DNA of 64,000 nucleotides from Cordia subcordata (GCA_028554755.1 JAPTOF010000020.1:6329001-6393000); one strand, 5' to 3'. Counted from the first letter of the stretch, positions 21,938 to 34,441 are shown. Program-made: numbers and translations. The notes: generated by a model not told the origin, from the letters alone.

Positions 21938-22549
21938 TCATTATCATTAGCATCAGCATCAGCATCTATAGAAAATTGTACACACCTTAAAGGAGGTTTG
22001 GAGGTGTCAGAACAATCCATATGGTGTAGCCTCAGATGTGTCATTATTAATTTGTAATACAAAAAAGTGTTTAGAAGTTCAAAAGATTTGGTACCATGGA
22101 GGTATTATGAGAAATTTGGAACCAAAAATTATCATATTCTTTTAACTTGACACATTTTGAAGACTTTCATCACATTAAAAAAGTACAAAGTGACATTTAT
22201 TACACATAAAACAGTAGATTATTCACCTTATAAGAGGTCACGTGACCTTAAAGTGTACAATTATTAATATAAATAAAGAAATGAATTTAAAAGTTCAAAA
22301 AGTTTGGTGCCGTAGAAAAGATAGTCTAAAACTAAAAGTTTCCATTAATTCTTTAAATTAGCACCTTCCTGAGGACTTTTATTATATGAACACATACCCA
22401 AAAAATAATAATAATAATAATACATTATACTTAAATATAAATGTATACATATATATATTTATTATGTATTTATCTACTTAAGTTTTGAAGGCCTTTCAAT
22501 TTACTACTATGAATGTGCAAATAAATAAATAAACTTAAAAGTTCAAAAG

Positions 22550-24112
22550 ATTTTCTTTTTTTGTTTTTTGAGAAGGGCAAGTTCCTCTCTCTGGGCTTTT
22601 ATTAATACCAAAAAAACAAGTACAAAGTAAGGGGGAGAGGGGATGTAGGCTTAACCCTCTATTCTACTCCTAAATGAAAGATTGACAGGGCAATCTTCAT
22701 ACAAAATCTAGGATGATATGCAAATGTAATGTATGCGAAAAATAAATAAGGTAGTATTACTACCGTTATAGTTAAATGCATCATACATATGTGTGGGTGC
22801 AAATATCTTAAGAGGGGGGGGGTGAATTAAGATATAAATGCTAATTTTCGTTTTTAGAATTTGCAGTAAATTTACAACTCTAACAAGCAATATATCAAAC
22901 ACAATATAGGCAAGATAATTAGAATGAACTTAAAGGCAAAGAGAAGAGAGACAAACGATTTTTAGGTGGTTTGGCCAAGCCTACGTCCACCGCCCAAGGA
23001 ATCTCCCCTTAGGACTTCAAGAACTTCCACTAGAATGCTTCTTCAAAACTTGGTGAAGCACAAACCAAGATTTTACACCCTCTTTGAAGTCTTTCTTCAA
23101 AAAACCCAAGAGCTACACTCTATAGGATTTTCTCACACTTTACAAGCTAAGAATGGATATTTCTCACAATGATTTAAGCTCACAAAGTGTGTAGATATTC
23201 AAAGTATGACAAGAATTTGAATATGAGAATTTCCTCAAGAAGAGAAAATGATAAGCTCTTGAAGGCTCAAAATATTGCAAGAATTGGCTCAAGAAGGATT
23301 GAATGATAATAAAAGCTTTAGCACACTTCACTTGATTGATTAAAACTTGTATTTGAATGTGTATTTATAGAGGATTGAGGGTTAGGGATTTGGTAGGTGA
23401 AAGGGGATTGAAAAAATTTGGACAGAACGGTAAGAAACGGCTAGTGCATTTATTACTGACCCGTTCACGGTCGACCACTTGTCGTCCGCTTGCCTTTCAC
23501 CCTCTCGACTAGGCGGACGTCGTGGCGGTCAACCGGCTAGGGGTCCGGCTTTTACCTTCACTCTGAATAGGCGGCGACCACCCGGTCGGCCGGTCGGTAG
23601 CTTAGTCCGCCATTCGAGAAAAGAAGTAAAGCGATTCCTTTGAAAAAACAAGCTCAAGTATATTTTCACAACTCCAAGTAATTTTGTATAAATATGTAAA
23701 CACGTGTTGTGAATGAAAACACCCCAAAAACTCATTTTGACTCAATATATGCATTCAAATACATTTGTGCATAATTTTAAAAGTGCAATACTTGAGAAAA
23801 ATTTTGCAATGATAAGGAAAATTGTTTTGAGCCAAGTCTACACAATATAAAGGCATTTCACAAGAAGAGCAAGAAAAAAATAAGTCCGGTATCCCTTATG
23901 TCTTCTCTTCTCCTCTTTATGCCTTCTCAACTTTTCTCTTCTCCAAATGATCCTTTATGCACATCTTCATATTTTCCAAGCTTCATTTGATATTCTCATT
24001 TCACAAGAAGCTGTTTAGTCAAATGCATATATATATTTTCATCATCAAAATCAATAAAGAATATTTAGCTAATAATATGTACTAAGAAGTACTACTTCCC
24101 TTACAATATGCT
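22550..24112 (-). mobile_element. Nested retroelement insertion (LINE-like tail plus GC-rich element)
   Basis: A local repeat (AAGTTCAAAAGATTTGGTACC at about 22075, 22293 and 22528) is broken after 22548 and resumes at 24112 with CAAAAGTATTTGGTAC, so about 1.56 kb was inserted; CAAAAG on both sides could be the target duplication. The left part, read on the minus strand, ends AATAAAAGCCC...CTTGCCCTTCTC then an A-rich tail, like a plant LINE 3' end. The rest (22720-24110) contains an AGAGGGGGGGGTGAATTAAG tract and a GC-rich patch at 23450-23600 with GGTCGACC-like repeats, of the kind seen in LTRs, but no coding domain. Confidence 0.45.
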
Positions 24113-24310
24113 CCAAAAGTATTTGGTACTATAGTATAAGATAGTTTAGAATCAAAAGTTATCATCATGTATTTTTATATATTTATCTCAATAATTATCC
24201 GAACTTGAGACTCGTAAAAGAACTTTAATATTGAATTTTTTCAGTTATGTATATAAAAAAACTACCTAATGGGTTTGAAAATAACTAGTAATAATATATA
24301 TACATATAAA

Positions 24311-24311
24311 T

Positions 24312-24366
<55 letters not shown>
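24311..24366. repeat. (CA)n(TA)n microsatellite
   Basis: About 11 CA units followed by about 16 TA units. A similar compound tract lies at about 28569-28602. Confidence 0.95.
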
Positions 24367-24369
<3 letters not shown>

Positions 24370-25547
24370 TTGTCCCACAAGATAACACGTGAGCTCCATG
24401 ATTGCCATGCCAAGTGATTGTTATTGTGACATGTCAACTTTTATTTTCCTCTTTTTTTTGTTTTAAATGGGTTAGTGGGTTCCAATTAATAGTAATAGGA
24501 TAACATTAAAATTTTAGTATTAAACTATCAAAATTAATTAACAATTACATATATATACATATATATATGTGTGTATATGTGTGTATATATGTTATAAAGT
24601 TATACGTTAATTAAACTTAACAAACTCTTTGAGTGCCACATAAACTTAAAAAGAAATAGTAAAAATCAAATTATATATTCTTGCAAATATAATATGCAAA
24701 GTGCAAATGTCATTTATGTTTGAATATAAGAAAAAAGACAACAACATTATTTAAATTATAGATTAAAGTTAATAAATAGTTGATTTATATAACCTAATTA
24801 AGAGAAAGAGAAATAAGAAAAAAATTGTAAAGGGTAGTAATCATTGACCTCTAGTGAAAATCATTAAAGAAAAGAGAACAAAATAATTTTAAATAAGTAC
24901 TAAAGGAAAGTTAAATATTTTTATAATATTATATAATATTTAGCAAATATAATAATAAACAATGTGAATGAGAAGAAAAAATTACAAAAAATACATAATT
25001 ACTAAATTTTAAATAATACCTTCAAGTATGGGAGAAATTCGTTAAAAATCCATATTGACTTTAGAAGATTTTAATATTATGTTATAGTCCTAATGATTCA
25101 TCAAGCTTTTGAATTCTTTAGATGCAACATAAGCTAATATGAGAGAAAATATGCATTAAATTGTATAGTTAAATTGTATGTTCTCATTAGTGATGTACAA
25201 AGTAAAAAAGTCATCCATTTTCAATTATAAGAAAAAATTATAGCATTTATAAAATCGTAAAGCAAAGTACAAAATAATTAGCCAACGCAACCCAAAGAAG
25301 AGAAGGTGAAAAAAAAATAATACAGAAAATATATAACTACTAATTCTAAATAAGACTATAACAAAATGATAAAATAATAAATAAATCTATATATAGTTAA
25401 CTCATCAAAATTTAAGAGGCTATGCATGCCACCATTTGATTAACTTTTGTGGGTATATTAATATCAAATAGTCTTTAATATTAACAAATCTATATGATCA
25501 CTACAATTCTAATCTTTTCTTTTTAGTTTTTAATTTAGCTTGTTTTG

Positions 25548-25581
<34 letters not shown>

Positions 25582-25905
25582 CAACCAATTATTTTTTGAT
25601 CCATTAGTCCCTACCATTAAATATTTAAACAAAAATGACTATTATAATTTATTAACTTAGTAAACAAAAATATTTTTAACTGTAGCAATTATTAAATAAA
25701 ATGATTGAGGTCATTATATTATTAGGCAAGTAAACGCATATAATCATGACTAATTTTAAATGTGAGGGTGTTATATTTATATGATGTTTAGTTAAAAAAA
25801 AAAAAAGAGTACACATAAAATTATATTTATAGATATTTTAAAAATAAAAATATATATAAAAAGCCCATTTATACTTGTGCAAAGCATGGGGTATAAAAGG
25901 ACTAG

Positions 25906-27690
25906 TCATTATATAACACTTTTCAAATCATTTCACCAAAAAAAAAAAAAAAATCGTAATACGTGTTGAATCATGTTGCTATACAATTTAGTGCTTTTCT
26001 TCAATTCATGTCATAAATGCCAATATAATTAATTGTTGTGGCTAGGTAACTGATATAATATTTTATGCACGTTACTCAGACCATTCTTTAATTAATCAAG
26101 TATTACTCATACAATTAGTATCCTTTGACTTAAAAAGACTAACGACGACATTTGTGTCTTTATACACACTGTTATAGTTTTATATACCGTACAGATCTAA
26201 TATGTTCAATTTTGATTGGACAAATTTATGTCGACTATAATAGAAGCCTAATCAAAAACAGCAATTTAGATCACAAGATGTGTTTCGCTACCATAATATA
26301 GGGACGCACTAATTTCTTATGTCATCTTTGGTAGTACTTATGGTAATTATACAATTGAAGAATTTAATTTTAGAACAAATATTAATTGTTAATAAATATT
26401 TTAAAAGTTATTTGATAAAGATAATTTCAATAAAATAGTATTTATTATAAAATAAATATTAATTATTGAAAATATTAAAAATTAAAAATATTAACATATG
26501 AAACTAAACATTATCTATTACTAATGTTTTTTTCTAAAATTAAATATTATTTACCAAAAATATAATGAATACTTGATTACAATCAACAACTTTACTAAAA
26601 TTTATACAATTAGATAAATTTTATAGTTTTTAAAAATTATATTTTTATTTAGTTTTATTATATATTATTTATTTATTGTATATAACAATTTATTATTTAC
26701 ATTTACTTTATTGTCAAATGGGTTAAATATGAAAAGAATAAAGTAGTACAAATTTAAAAGTTATTAGAGAATAATTATATTGTATAATTACACCAAGTCA
26801 TGCATCCCCCATGAGAATTGAAAAGTGTAATTGAGCAAGTCTAATTACACTCATTTCACCTTTGATCAAGTAACTATTTAATTAGACAAACATAACTAGC
26901 TGTGTAATTACTGTCAATTATACTCAAATCCAAGTTCTTCTTATGTTTTCATATAAAAGCAATAAAAATTCAGTTTGAAATCATAATTTATAGTCTAAGA
27001 AGAAATTTGTACGTTGGTCCACGATGAAAATCGACTAGATATTGAAATGATATGTAACTACTTGGGTCCCTACTAGTATCGATATCGACTTAAAACATTT
27101 TCACTTGGTGGGTTAAGCTCAATATATATAGCCTAGATAACTGGCTTGGACATTTTTATTTGACCCACTTAGGAAAGTTTTAGGCATATTGACAAGGTCC
27201 GACAGTTTAGTAATGTATCTTACTAAAAATCTTCAAAAGATGTTGAAAATGTATATTACTATTTTGGATTTTAATTTATAATATTATAGAAACAGTTTTA
27301 AGCATTTTGAGTGAATAAGTTATGGTCAATATGTTGACAGACTCGTAAATGCACCCGAATAGGGACAATTTTGCCCATAATCAACTATGTTAAAAACTAG
27401 TAATTATTTTTTAGCTTCGTGGCGTAAGTCTCATCACTTCCCCTAAAACTCTCAAAGGTTTCATAATACTCGTCAAATTTATTAATGATATGTCCAGGAA
27501 ATTGTTCAGATCATCTGATCCATATAGTGACGCAATAGTTTCCAAATGAAAAGGAAAATATTTGTGCGTGATATTTATTAAAATCAAGAAAATAGATTAT
27601 AACTTGAAATTATGTAATATTATCCAATTTGTTTTAAGGTTGAAACATACGATAAATTAAAGAACTTCGTCACACACCAATTAATACCTC
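25906..27690. other. Intergenic, nothing recognised
   Basis: Very AT-rich sequence (especially 26340-26770) downstream of the S-protein gene on the other strand. No coding frame of note. Confidence 0.4.
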
Positions 27691-27692
27691 AG

Positions 27693-28139
27693 TTAAAACC
27701 ACTCATAACTTTTTACCAATTCGCTTGGGTCAAATGGAGGCGCGTGATAGACTTTATAGAAACCATCTTCTTTAACTATCCAAGAGCAAACTCCATCATG
27801 ACGTTCTTTTGTCCCACAAGCTGATCCTTTGATTTCGTGAAAGACCTCGAAACTTTTGTCCTTTGCTCCCCACCAGAAATGGCAGAAATATAACGTATTA
27901 GCGATGAAACGGCCGTTAAAATGCCAATGGAAGTCATCATTTACAGCAAGATCGTGAAATCCAAGATCATCATCTCCGGATGCACAATGGATTCTCAACT
28001 GAGGAGAATTTTGAGGAAGGTTATTAATGACGTGCACTTCATAGCGTGGAGTGAATCTAATTCTAAGAGGTTCTGTTTGAGAATTAGCAAGAAGAATAAC
28101 AAGTAAACGGAGGAACAGTTTGACTATAGAAGAACTCAT
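27693..28139 (-). CDS. S-protein homologue (plant self-incompatibility protein S1 family)
   Basis: The product is 148 residues and intronless, as usual for this family. A short hydrophobic signal peptide (about 1-20) points to secretion. The mature part has the family layout: YEVHVINNLPQN near the start, LRIHCASGDDDLG with the first Cys at 52, the WHFNG segment, FCHFWWG with Cys86, then Cys108 and Cys118, and the FYKVYH block near the end. The four cysteines would form two disulphides. Founding members are the stigmatic S proteins of poppy that arrest incompatible pollen; most homologues in other plants have unknown roles, so self-incompatibility function is not implied. The gene stands alone. 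A 3 x 69 bp repeat starts about 90 bp upstream of its ATG. Confidence 0.93.
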   Translation of the reverse strand: MSSSIVKLFLRLLVILLANSQTEPLRIRFTPRYEVHVINNLPQNSPQLRIHCASGDDDLGFHDLAVNDDFHWHFNGRFIANTLYFCHFWWGAKDKSFEVFHEIKGSACGTKERHDGVCSWIVKEDGFYKVYHAPPFDPSELVKSYEWF

Positions 28140-28231
28140 TTTTACTTCATAACAAGCTGGTTATGATGCTTAAGAATGTTAGTAGTTTTTTTTGCCAATT
28201 TATGGTTGGGAAAAGCGAAGTGGTATGAGAT

Positions 28232-28438
28232 TGTGGTTCATATATGGTGAATATTCAGTTTTGAGATTTTACGTTTCAATCATAATTAATACATCGATCT
28301 TGTGGTTCATATATGGTGAATATTCAGTTTTGAGATTTTACGTTTCAATCATAATTAATACATCGATCTTGTGGTTCATATATGGTGAATATTCATTTTT
28401 GAGATTTTACGTTTCAATCATAACTAATATATCGATCA
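28232..28438. repeat. Minisatellite, 3 x 69 bp, in the S-protein gene's promoter
   Basis: Unit boundaries at 28232, 28301 and 28370, each starting TGTGGTTCATATATGG. The first two units are identical and the third has a few changes. As 69 is a multiple of three, the plus strand reads as an open frame of repeated peptides, but this is a by-product of the repeat, not a likely gene. Confidence 0.95.
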
Positions 28439-28567
28439 CCCATTAACTTAATTAAATAATCCTGCCAGTATAGAAATTTATCATATATTTTTATATTAAA
28501 TATAACCCAATTCTTAAACAATGAGTTAACTGTTCTTCTTTGATTTTTTTTTCTTTTATACTTATTT

Positions 28568-28603
<36 letters not shown>

Positions 28604-28660
28604 ATCACACAAAAGAAAAATCTATATATATTACATAAGATGCACTAAGGACTAGTATGA

Positions 28661-28951
28661 TAGTGTGTTGGGAATGATTTTATTTTAAGATACTTTTCCT
28701 ATTAAAATAAGGACATATTTTATAAAATTTAAGATATTTTATCACATGCATCATATAGAAACTCAAAACAAACCATAATTTTTTATTTTATAAGAAATAA
28801 GTAATTCATCCTCACCTTATTTTTATATCTATAGAAGTATGATTTCCTTTTAGTTTTCATATAATCAATGTGGTAAGATATTTTAATCTTATAAGATAGT
28901 ATATTGATTTCAATAGGATAAGCATTCTAAAATAAGATCATTCCAAACACA
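28661..28951. mobile_element. MITE family B, copy 1
   Basis: The ends TAGTGTGTTGGGAATGATTT and (reverse complement) CTTGTGTTTGGAATGATCTT, followed by TTATTTTAAGAT-type sequence, enclose about 290 bp. The same family lies at 36390-36652 and 57291-57563; together they define an end close to TAGTGTGTTTGGAATGATC. Confidence 0.7.
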
Positions 28952-29216
28952 AGTGTGAGCGAAACATGTTGGAAGCAATGAGATGGTTAAATATGCTTTG
29001 CTTTCTGAATTCTTTCATCAACTTTTCGTATTGTTTTCGAAGCTTTACTAGTTAGTTAATCCCATGGATATACACCAGATCCAATGGATGATAAAAAATA
29101 TTGTTTGCATTGTATCAGTGATCTAGAAGGTAAAATTATATTATTATTCTTTAGCTTCGCAAGTTAAATTCCCACGTCTAAATACTTCAAATTTAAGAAC
29201 TTAGATTCAAAAAACT

Positions 29217-29943
29217 AAGTGCATGTTCGGCAATAACTTTTCAAGTAGCGTTTAGTATTTTGACTGATCAAAATACTATTTTACTAAATTATTGCTGTTC
29301 GGTGAACTAGTGTTTCAATTAGTTTTTTAGGTAGCTTTTAGCGTTTCAACTAACGTTTCTCAAAAGCTAAAAATTTTAGGGTTTCAGGTAGCTTTTAGCT
29401 TTTCATTTTTTTTTTTGGGCAATTCTACCCTTTTTGCATTTTTTTGATTTTTCTATTCTTTTTCCAATCTCTCTCTATAATTTTACCTTTTCTTTCACAA
29501 ATATAAATAAGAAATAATATAAAAATGAATTTCAATTTTTATATAATCAACATTACTAAAAGCATAAGTTTTATTAGTACATTTTTTTTAACAAAATAAT
29601 TTTGAATCTATTAAAATTAATGTTTGTAATATTGATATAAATGTTTTACCAAAAAATTAGTTATACTTTAATATTAAAATATGATTATGAAAATAAATAT
29701 CTAATTATGAAATATATTATCTTATTCCTATAATAGTAATAGTAATTACAATTATCATAATAACAACAATAATAATAACATGATATCAATATCCTTTTAC
29801 GTCATTTAACATTCATCAGTTAATCTAACAGCTAATTTTACTAAACACATTTTATTCAATCAGCTAGTTAAACAGCTATCCGCTAACAGCTAAAATACAA
29901 CAGCTATCAGCTACTCCCGCAGCTAAATTTGTCGAACAGGCCC
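29217..29943. mobile_element. Non-autonomous DNA transposon (about 725 bp)
   Basis: The left end GTGCATGTTCGGCAATAA and right end (reverse complement GGGCCTGTTCGACAAATTTA) are inverted repeats. Subterminal motifs on both sides repeat AGCTGATAGCTG or TAGCTTTTAGC. No transposase frame. TAA flanks both ends, too short to decide the superfamily; hAT- or PIF-type are the options. Confidence 0.55.
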
Positions 29944-30959
29944 TAAACCTATATTAATGCACGGATTGTAACAACAATATTCAAGAATGCGTTAGACAAT
30001 TCCCTAACACTCATATCTGCGGGATGCTTCATGCAAGTAACTCACTTTTTAGTTTTTGACCCCTCAATCAAAACGAACACTTGAAATTAGTGGAGTGAAA
30101 TGTGTGTCCGCTTTGTATCCCTCAGCTTAAAACGGAAGCAGATTTGTGCATAGTTATATCTTCAGAAGTGATGTAGAGTTAACCATTGTACCATTGCCTC
30201 AAGGTATGCTATCCATGGACCATATTTTGTTTCAGCAATTCAACGGAATAACCCGAATGCATTAAAAGTGGGCCATAAAAATAGGCAGTACAAAATCACG
30301 TCCTTTAAAGCTCTAGAAAGCGTTTATATAATTAGACAAATATGAAAAGTAATATCAATGAGAATATTGACATTCCTGGCAAAACGAAAACATTAACATT
30401 TACTGTGTTTAGGAAGATACAAACAAATCTAAAGAAAAGATAAAACTATAATGAAATGAAAGCCAGATGACAAATATAGTTTCATCCTGCACAAAACGGA
30501 GCACAACTGTAGTTTAGCAAATGGCAAAACAATCTAAACAACAATAATATATCAAAAGGTGGAACCTACAGTTAAGTTACAACTTTAACAAGATAATATA
30601 TAACTACATTAATGCAAGAGAGGAAGGACAAATATCACTTTAGGATGAAATTACCCTCCAAAATTGCCTTTTAGTATATAGAAAAGAGATCGCCATCATT
30701 CGCTTATGACTTCATTCTACAAAATCCTGGAAATTAGTAATATTCAAAGTAAAAAGAAAAATAACATTGAGTTAACTCATAGTTTAGGAGTTGGTTATAT
30801 TCAATATGAGAATATAATTAAAACTAGTAAATTTACATATTAGTGGGCACCATTTAATTAAACTTTAATAAGTGTAATATTAGTTAAAAAGAGTCAAAAT
30901 GTTAGTTAAAAAAATCAATGACATATATTAATTACAATCATAACTAAATAGTTTATGAG
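29944..30959. other. Intergenic, nothing recognised
   Basis: No coding frame or repeat ends found. Confidence 0.35.
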
Positions 30960-31485
30960 AAATAAATTTGACTTTTACATGAATATTATATTAGTGCATT
31001 TTACATTCAGTTGGTCATACTCTCTATAATACAAGAAAACAAATTTAACTACATTTAAATTGTTACTAGTATAAATTAAACACTATAAAAATCTCAATGA
31101 CAATCTCCAAAACCCACTTCATTTTAATTTCTGTTGTCTTCAGCACAAGAATCCAAGAAAATTCAGAGTTCAATAGCTCAACTCTATTTACAATATTTGG
31201 CTATTGTTGTATAGAGATAGCCAAATATTATAAACAGAATTTGAGTTGTTGAACTGTCTCGCCTGTTTAGCTTTCTCTTTTTCTGACTTAATTAAAAATA
31301 ACTCACATAGTGTAAACAAAGTCCCAATCCATAAGCTCAGATAGACTACATTATGTATGATTTCCAAGTACTGTTTCAAGGGGTGACTAAAAATCCTCCC
31401 GTAATGTAGTACATTTTTTAGTGTAGATAGTGCTTCAGAGTACTCAATATATATAACGATATGTTGACAAATTAATTCGTTGAGG
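30960..31485. repeat. Segmental repeat, copy 2 (inverted relative to 17505-18750)
   Basis: Reverse complement of the 17.5-18.7 kb segment without its two MITEs. It includes the hairpin at 31168-31254. A 106-codon minus-strand frame (31188-31508) crosses it but is not preserved in the other copy. Confidence 0.8.
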
Positions 31486-31823
31486 TACCAATGCTTTAAT
31501 ATATCCAAATTAAAGTGATCGATATCATTACAGAAACACAGTTAAGGCTAACAATTGATAAGAACTAGGTCCCAATGCTTAATTAATCTCTTATTCTTCG
31601 GACCCGTGCACTGCCGGAGTTTTGTCCACCTTTTCTTAATATATGCATGTCTTCTCTCTTTCCCTATTTATTCTGCTTCAGTTAGTACCTAAAGCTTCAT
31701 TATTGCATTACATGCATGCATGCACTTGAACAGACAAATTTTACTATACACTCATACCATAAGCGAATTTTACTATACACCCCCACATCATACCCCCATT
31801 TAGTACTCTATATATACAAAATT

Positions 31824-32132
31824 AAGAAACAATCAGTCATAGCCCGCTCAAGTGCAGAATCTGAATATAGAGCTATGGCATTAACGGTGTGTGAGTTAAT
31901 TTGGGTGAAACATTTGCTGAAGGATTTTGGAGAAGATTGCTCTCAGCCTATGAAGTTAATATGTGATAACCAAACAACAATGCATATTGCAACCAATCCT
32001 ATCTTCCATGAAAGGACTAAGCATATTGAAGTCGATTGTCACTTTATAAGGAGTAAAATGTTAGCTAAGGAGATTATTATGTTACATGTCAATTCAAATG
32101 ATCAATTAGCAGATCTCTTTACTAAATACTTA
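31824..32132 (+). pseudogene. Ty1/copia retrotransposon RNase H remnant
   Basis: KKQSVIARSSAESEYRAMA opens the C-terminal end of a copia-type RNase H. It is followed by ELIWVKHLL, the acidic ICDNQTTMHIA motif, NPIFHERTKHIEVDCHFIR and the terminal ADLFTK. These are the standard landmarks at the end of copia pol. All upstream domains (integrase, reverse transcriptase) are missing, and just after LFTK the frame runs into unrelated, LTR-like sequence with a TATATATA box near 32165, so this is a deletion derivative. Unable to move by itself. Confidence 0.9.
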
Positions 32133-32714
32133 ATAATACCCTCTTTTAGGTATTGCACATGCACTATATATAGAAAAAACTTGCAGATCTCCCTCTTTCT
32201 TTCCTGTCAACTCTCACGCTGGTTTCTCTATCTCTTCTCTGTTTGCTATTCTCTTAAAAATAATTCTTGTTAGACATAGTAGTTATTATTATGAACATAT
32301 AATGTAAAACTTTTGATATATATAAAACAAGAAATTCAATATTTAGTAACAATTTTTTTGTGAGAACAACAATATCAGTGATGTTTTAAAAGTTGTGAAC
32401 TCTATAAAATTTCATAGATTGTGAAGGTAATACATCATCACTAAAATAGTAATAAAAAAGTAATGAATAACTAAAATTTGAACAATTAAAAGCTTTGAAT
32501 GTAAAGTGTTAAAATTATAAACATATAATATGCAATCAGTAAATAATTAAAAATTATAAATATATAATATAAAAATTATTTACATATAGTAACAAAATTG
32601 TGAACACGCTATGGTAGTAGCTTTGTTTGGTCTGGGCACGTGCATCACGCATATGCACATTGGCTATGATTCTTTGTTGGTGTATAATACTGTAAGTATA
32701 CAATATCGAACTGA

Positions 32715-34407
32715 GGCGACACAGTACGTGAACAAGTTTCACTATTGCTATAAGTAACCTTCTAGTAGACTAGGAAACCTCGAGTGAATTATTAAACAAG
32801 GCTTAAACAATGGAGAAAACAACGATAATCATTTGGATATATGTATTTGACAAACAAGACCTGCTCCGGGCAGTAACAAAGTTATCAGGTGAGTTAAATA
32901 CAAAACCATTTGATTGTTATTGTGATCAAAATTCTTTATCTAGATGGAACACCAAAGTCCGAGCCAGCGTCTTGGAAGATTAATTCATTCGTAGCCTCTG
33001 TTGGAGTTGAAGTGAAGATTCCCAAAAATTTAGTTGGAAAGGTCATATCAATACCGGTTAAGGGTGTACGCAAAATGAGGCAATTCAAAACTTTTTTTTT
33101 TTTAAATCCAAAAATTAAACAACTCAAGCATACTTGTGCTCGGGTTTGAGCCGCACGGGCTACTGTTAAGTTAATTGCCCTGGATTACTTGATGTAGTGG
33201 TTTTAAGAAGAATTTTGTACCTTAAGTTTAACTATTGGTAGTCAGATTCCCTTGGAAGACTGATGGCTGGTTTTGCTAATTTGATTTTTCTCGTAAATAA
33301 TTAAAAAAAATTCAAGTCCTGAAAAATGGGTCTTTTCGCAATAATTTAAGTAAAGTGTTAATACAATAATGACAAAACAATCTAGATAATTTACAATATG
33401 GAACGTTGCTTATTACTCTATAACGTTACAAGAGGATTCCTATTCTAAGTTTAGAGGAAGCAAATCATCCAAGCTATCTTTTATTAAATTGAACCCCTCC
33501 TAATGCTCTCCAAACATTTTCACACACACACATATATATATATATGTATGTATGTATAATAAATTAATTATGGGTTTTCGTGTGCAGCCCTTCTCATGTA
33601 TGACAGATATCTTGTTGCTAGAAATTGGGTGCTCCAGAAGGTCAAAGTATAAAGAAAATTGTGGAGTCGTATTGGGCGTAGGAAGGGCCATGTGATGCAA
33701 TTATAAAATATATTGGACCTTTTGAGGCAATTATAGATTTTTGTAGACAATTCTAATTGGTCAATAAAAATGATTTACTGGGACTATCAACCACTCAGCC
33801 ATCTCTGTGAAAGACAATTTTCATTTTATTCCTCCGAACAGAACACGGCCACAGGAGTGGATACTACTACTAAAGATTGCAGGTGTGAATCTACCGGTGT
33901 GTGTAGCCCTTGTCATGTATGACAGATAATCTTGTTGCTAGAAATTGGGTGCTCCAGAGGGTCAAAATATGAAGAAAATTGTCGAGTGGTAGTGGGCCTA
34001 GAAAGGGCAATGTGGTGCAGTTATGGACGGGCTTTTCATCTCTGTTTGTTTGTTAGTATAATTTTGGTTTCTTCACGGTATTTCTCTTGTTTCTGTAATT
34101 TCTCCCCATTATCTTCTGAGTTAAATGGTTTCTAGACAAAGAATAAGAAGTACAAATTCTTTCATACCTTATAATTCTTTTCCATTCTAAAAGGAGGATT
34201 AACAATTCATAACTATTAGATTCTATTTGTAATATAATGTTATAATGATCAAATTTATTTTCTAATAAAAAGAAATGCGATGCAAACCTTCATTTGTATA
34301 CGAAGAAAAAGTCAAAAAGTAATAATTTTCTCTGGTAGCAAATTGAACTCTTAGTTACAAACTAATAATGCACAATATACATATTGGCGAATTCTTTTCC
34401 CACTTAC

Positions 34408-34441
<34 letters not shown>

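Larger units (their letters stand above)
20950..25905. mobile_element. Candidate Helitron with nested insertions
   Basis: At 20950 the sequence TCTATACTATTATATAAAA, preceded by A, is a textbook plant Helitron 5' terminus. At 25870-25905, CTTGTGCAAAGCATGGGG (weak stem-loop) is followed by CTAG and then T, a matching 3' terminus. No Rep/helicase coding remains, so it would be non-autonomous. Whether these two ends belong to one element is uncertain, since the family has several truncated copies here. The interior has repeated GTGATGTACAAAGTAA blocks (about 21056 and 25192) and a large insertion at about 22550-24110. Confidence 0.4.

Noticed and set aside
21805..22062. Tyr-rich 85-codon frame
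   Set aside because: Translation of the (GAT)n/(AAT)n microsatellite.
27693..28139. Self-incompatibility locus
   Set aside because: Only a single S-protein homologue is present and most family members have no role in self-incompatibility; no partner gene is nearby.
28192..28446. 84-codon frame of repeated peptides
   Set aside because: It is an effect of a 69-bp tandem repeat, a multiple of three, and lies in the opposite-strand gene's promoter.
31188..31508. 106-codon minus-strand open frame
   Set aside because: It crosses a hairpin and a segmental repeat whose other copy (17.5-18.7 kb) does not keep the frame; composition is that of spacer DNA.
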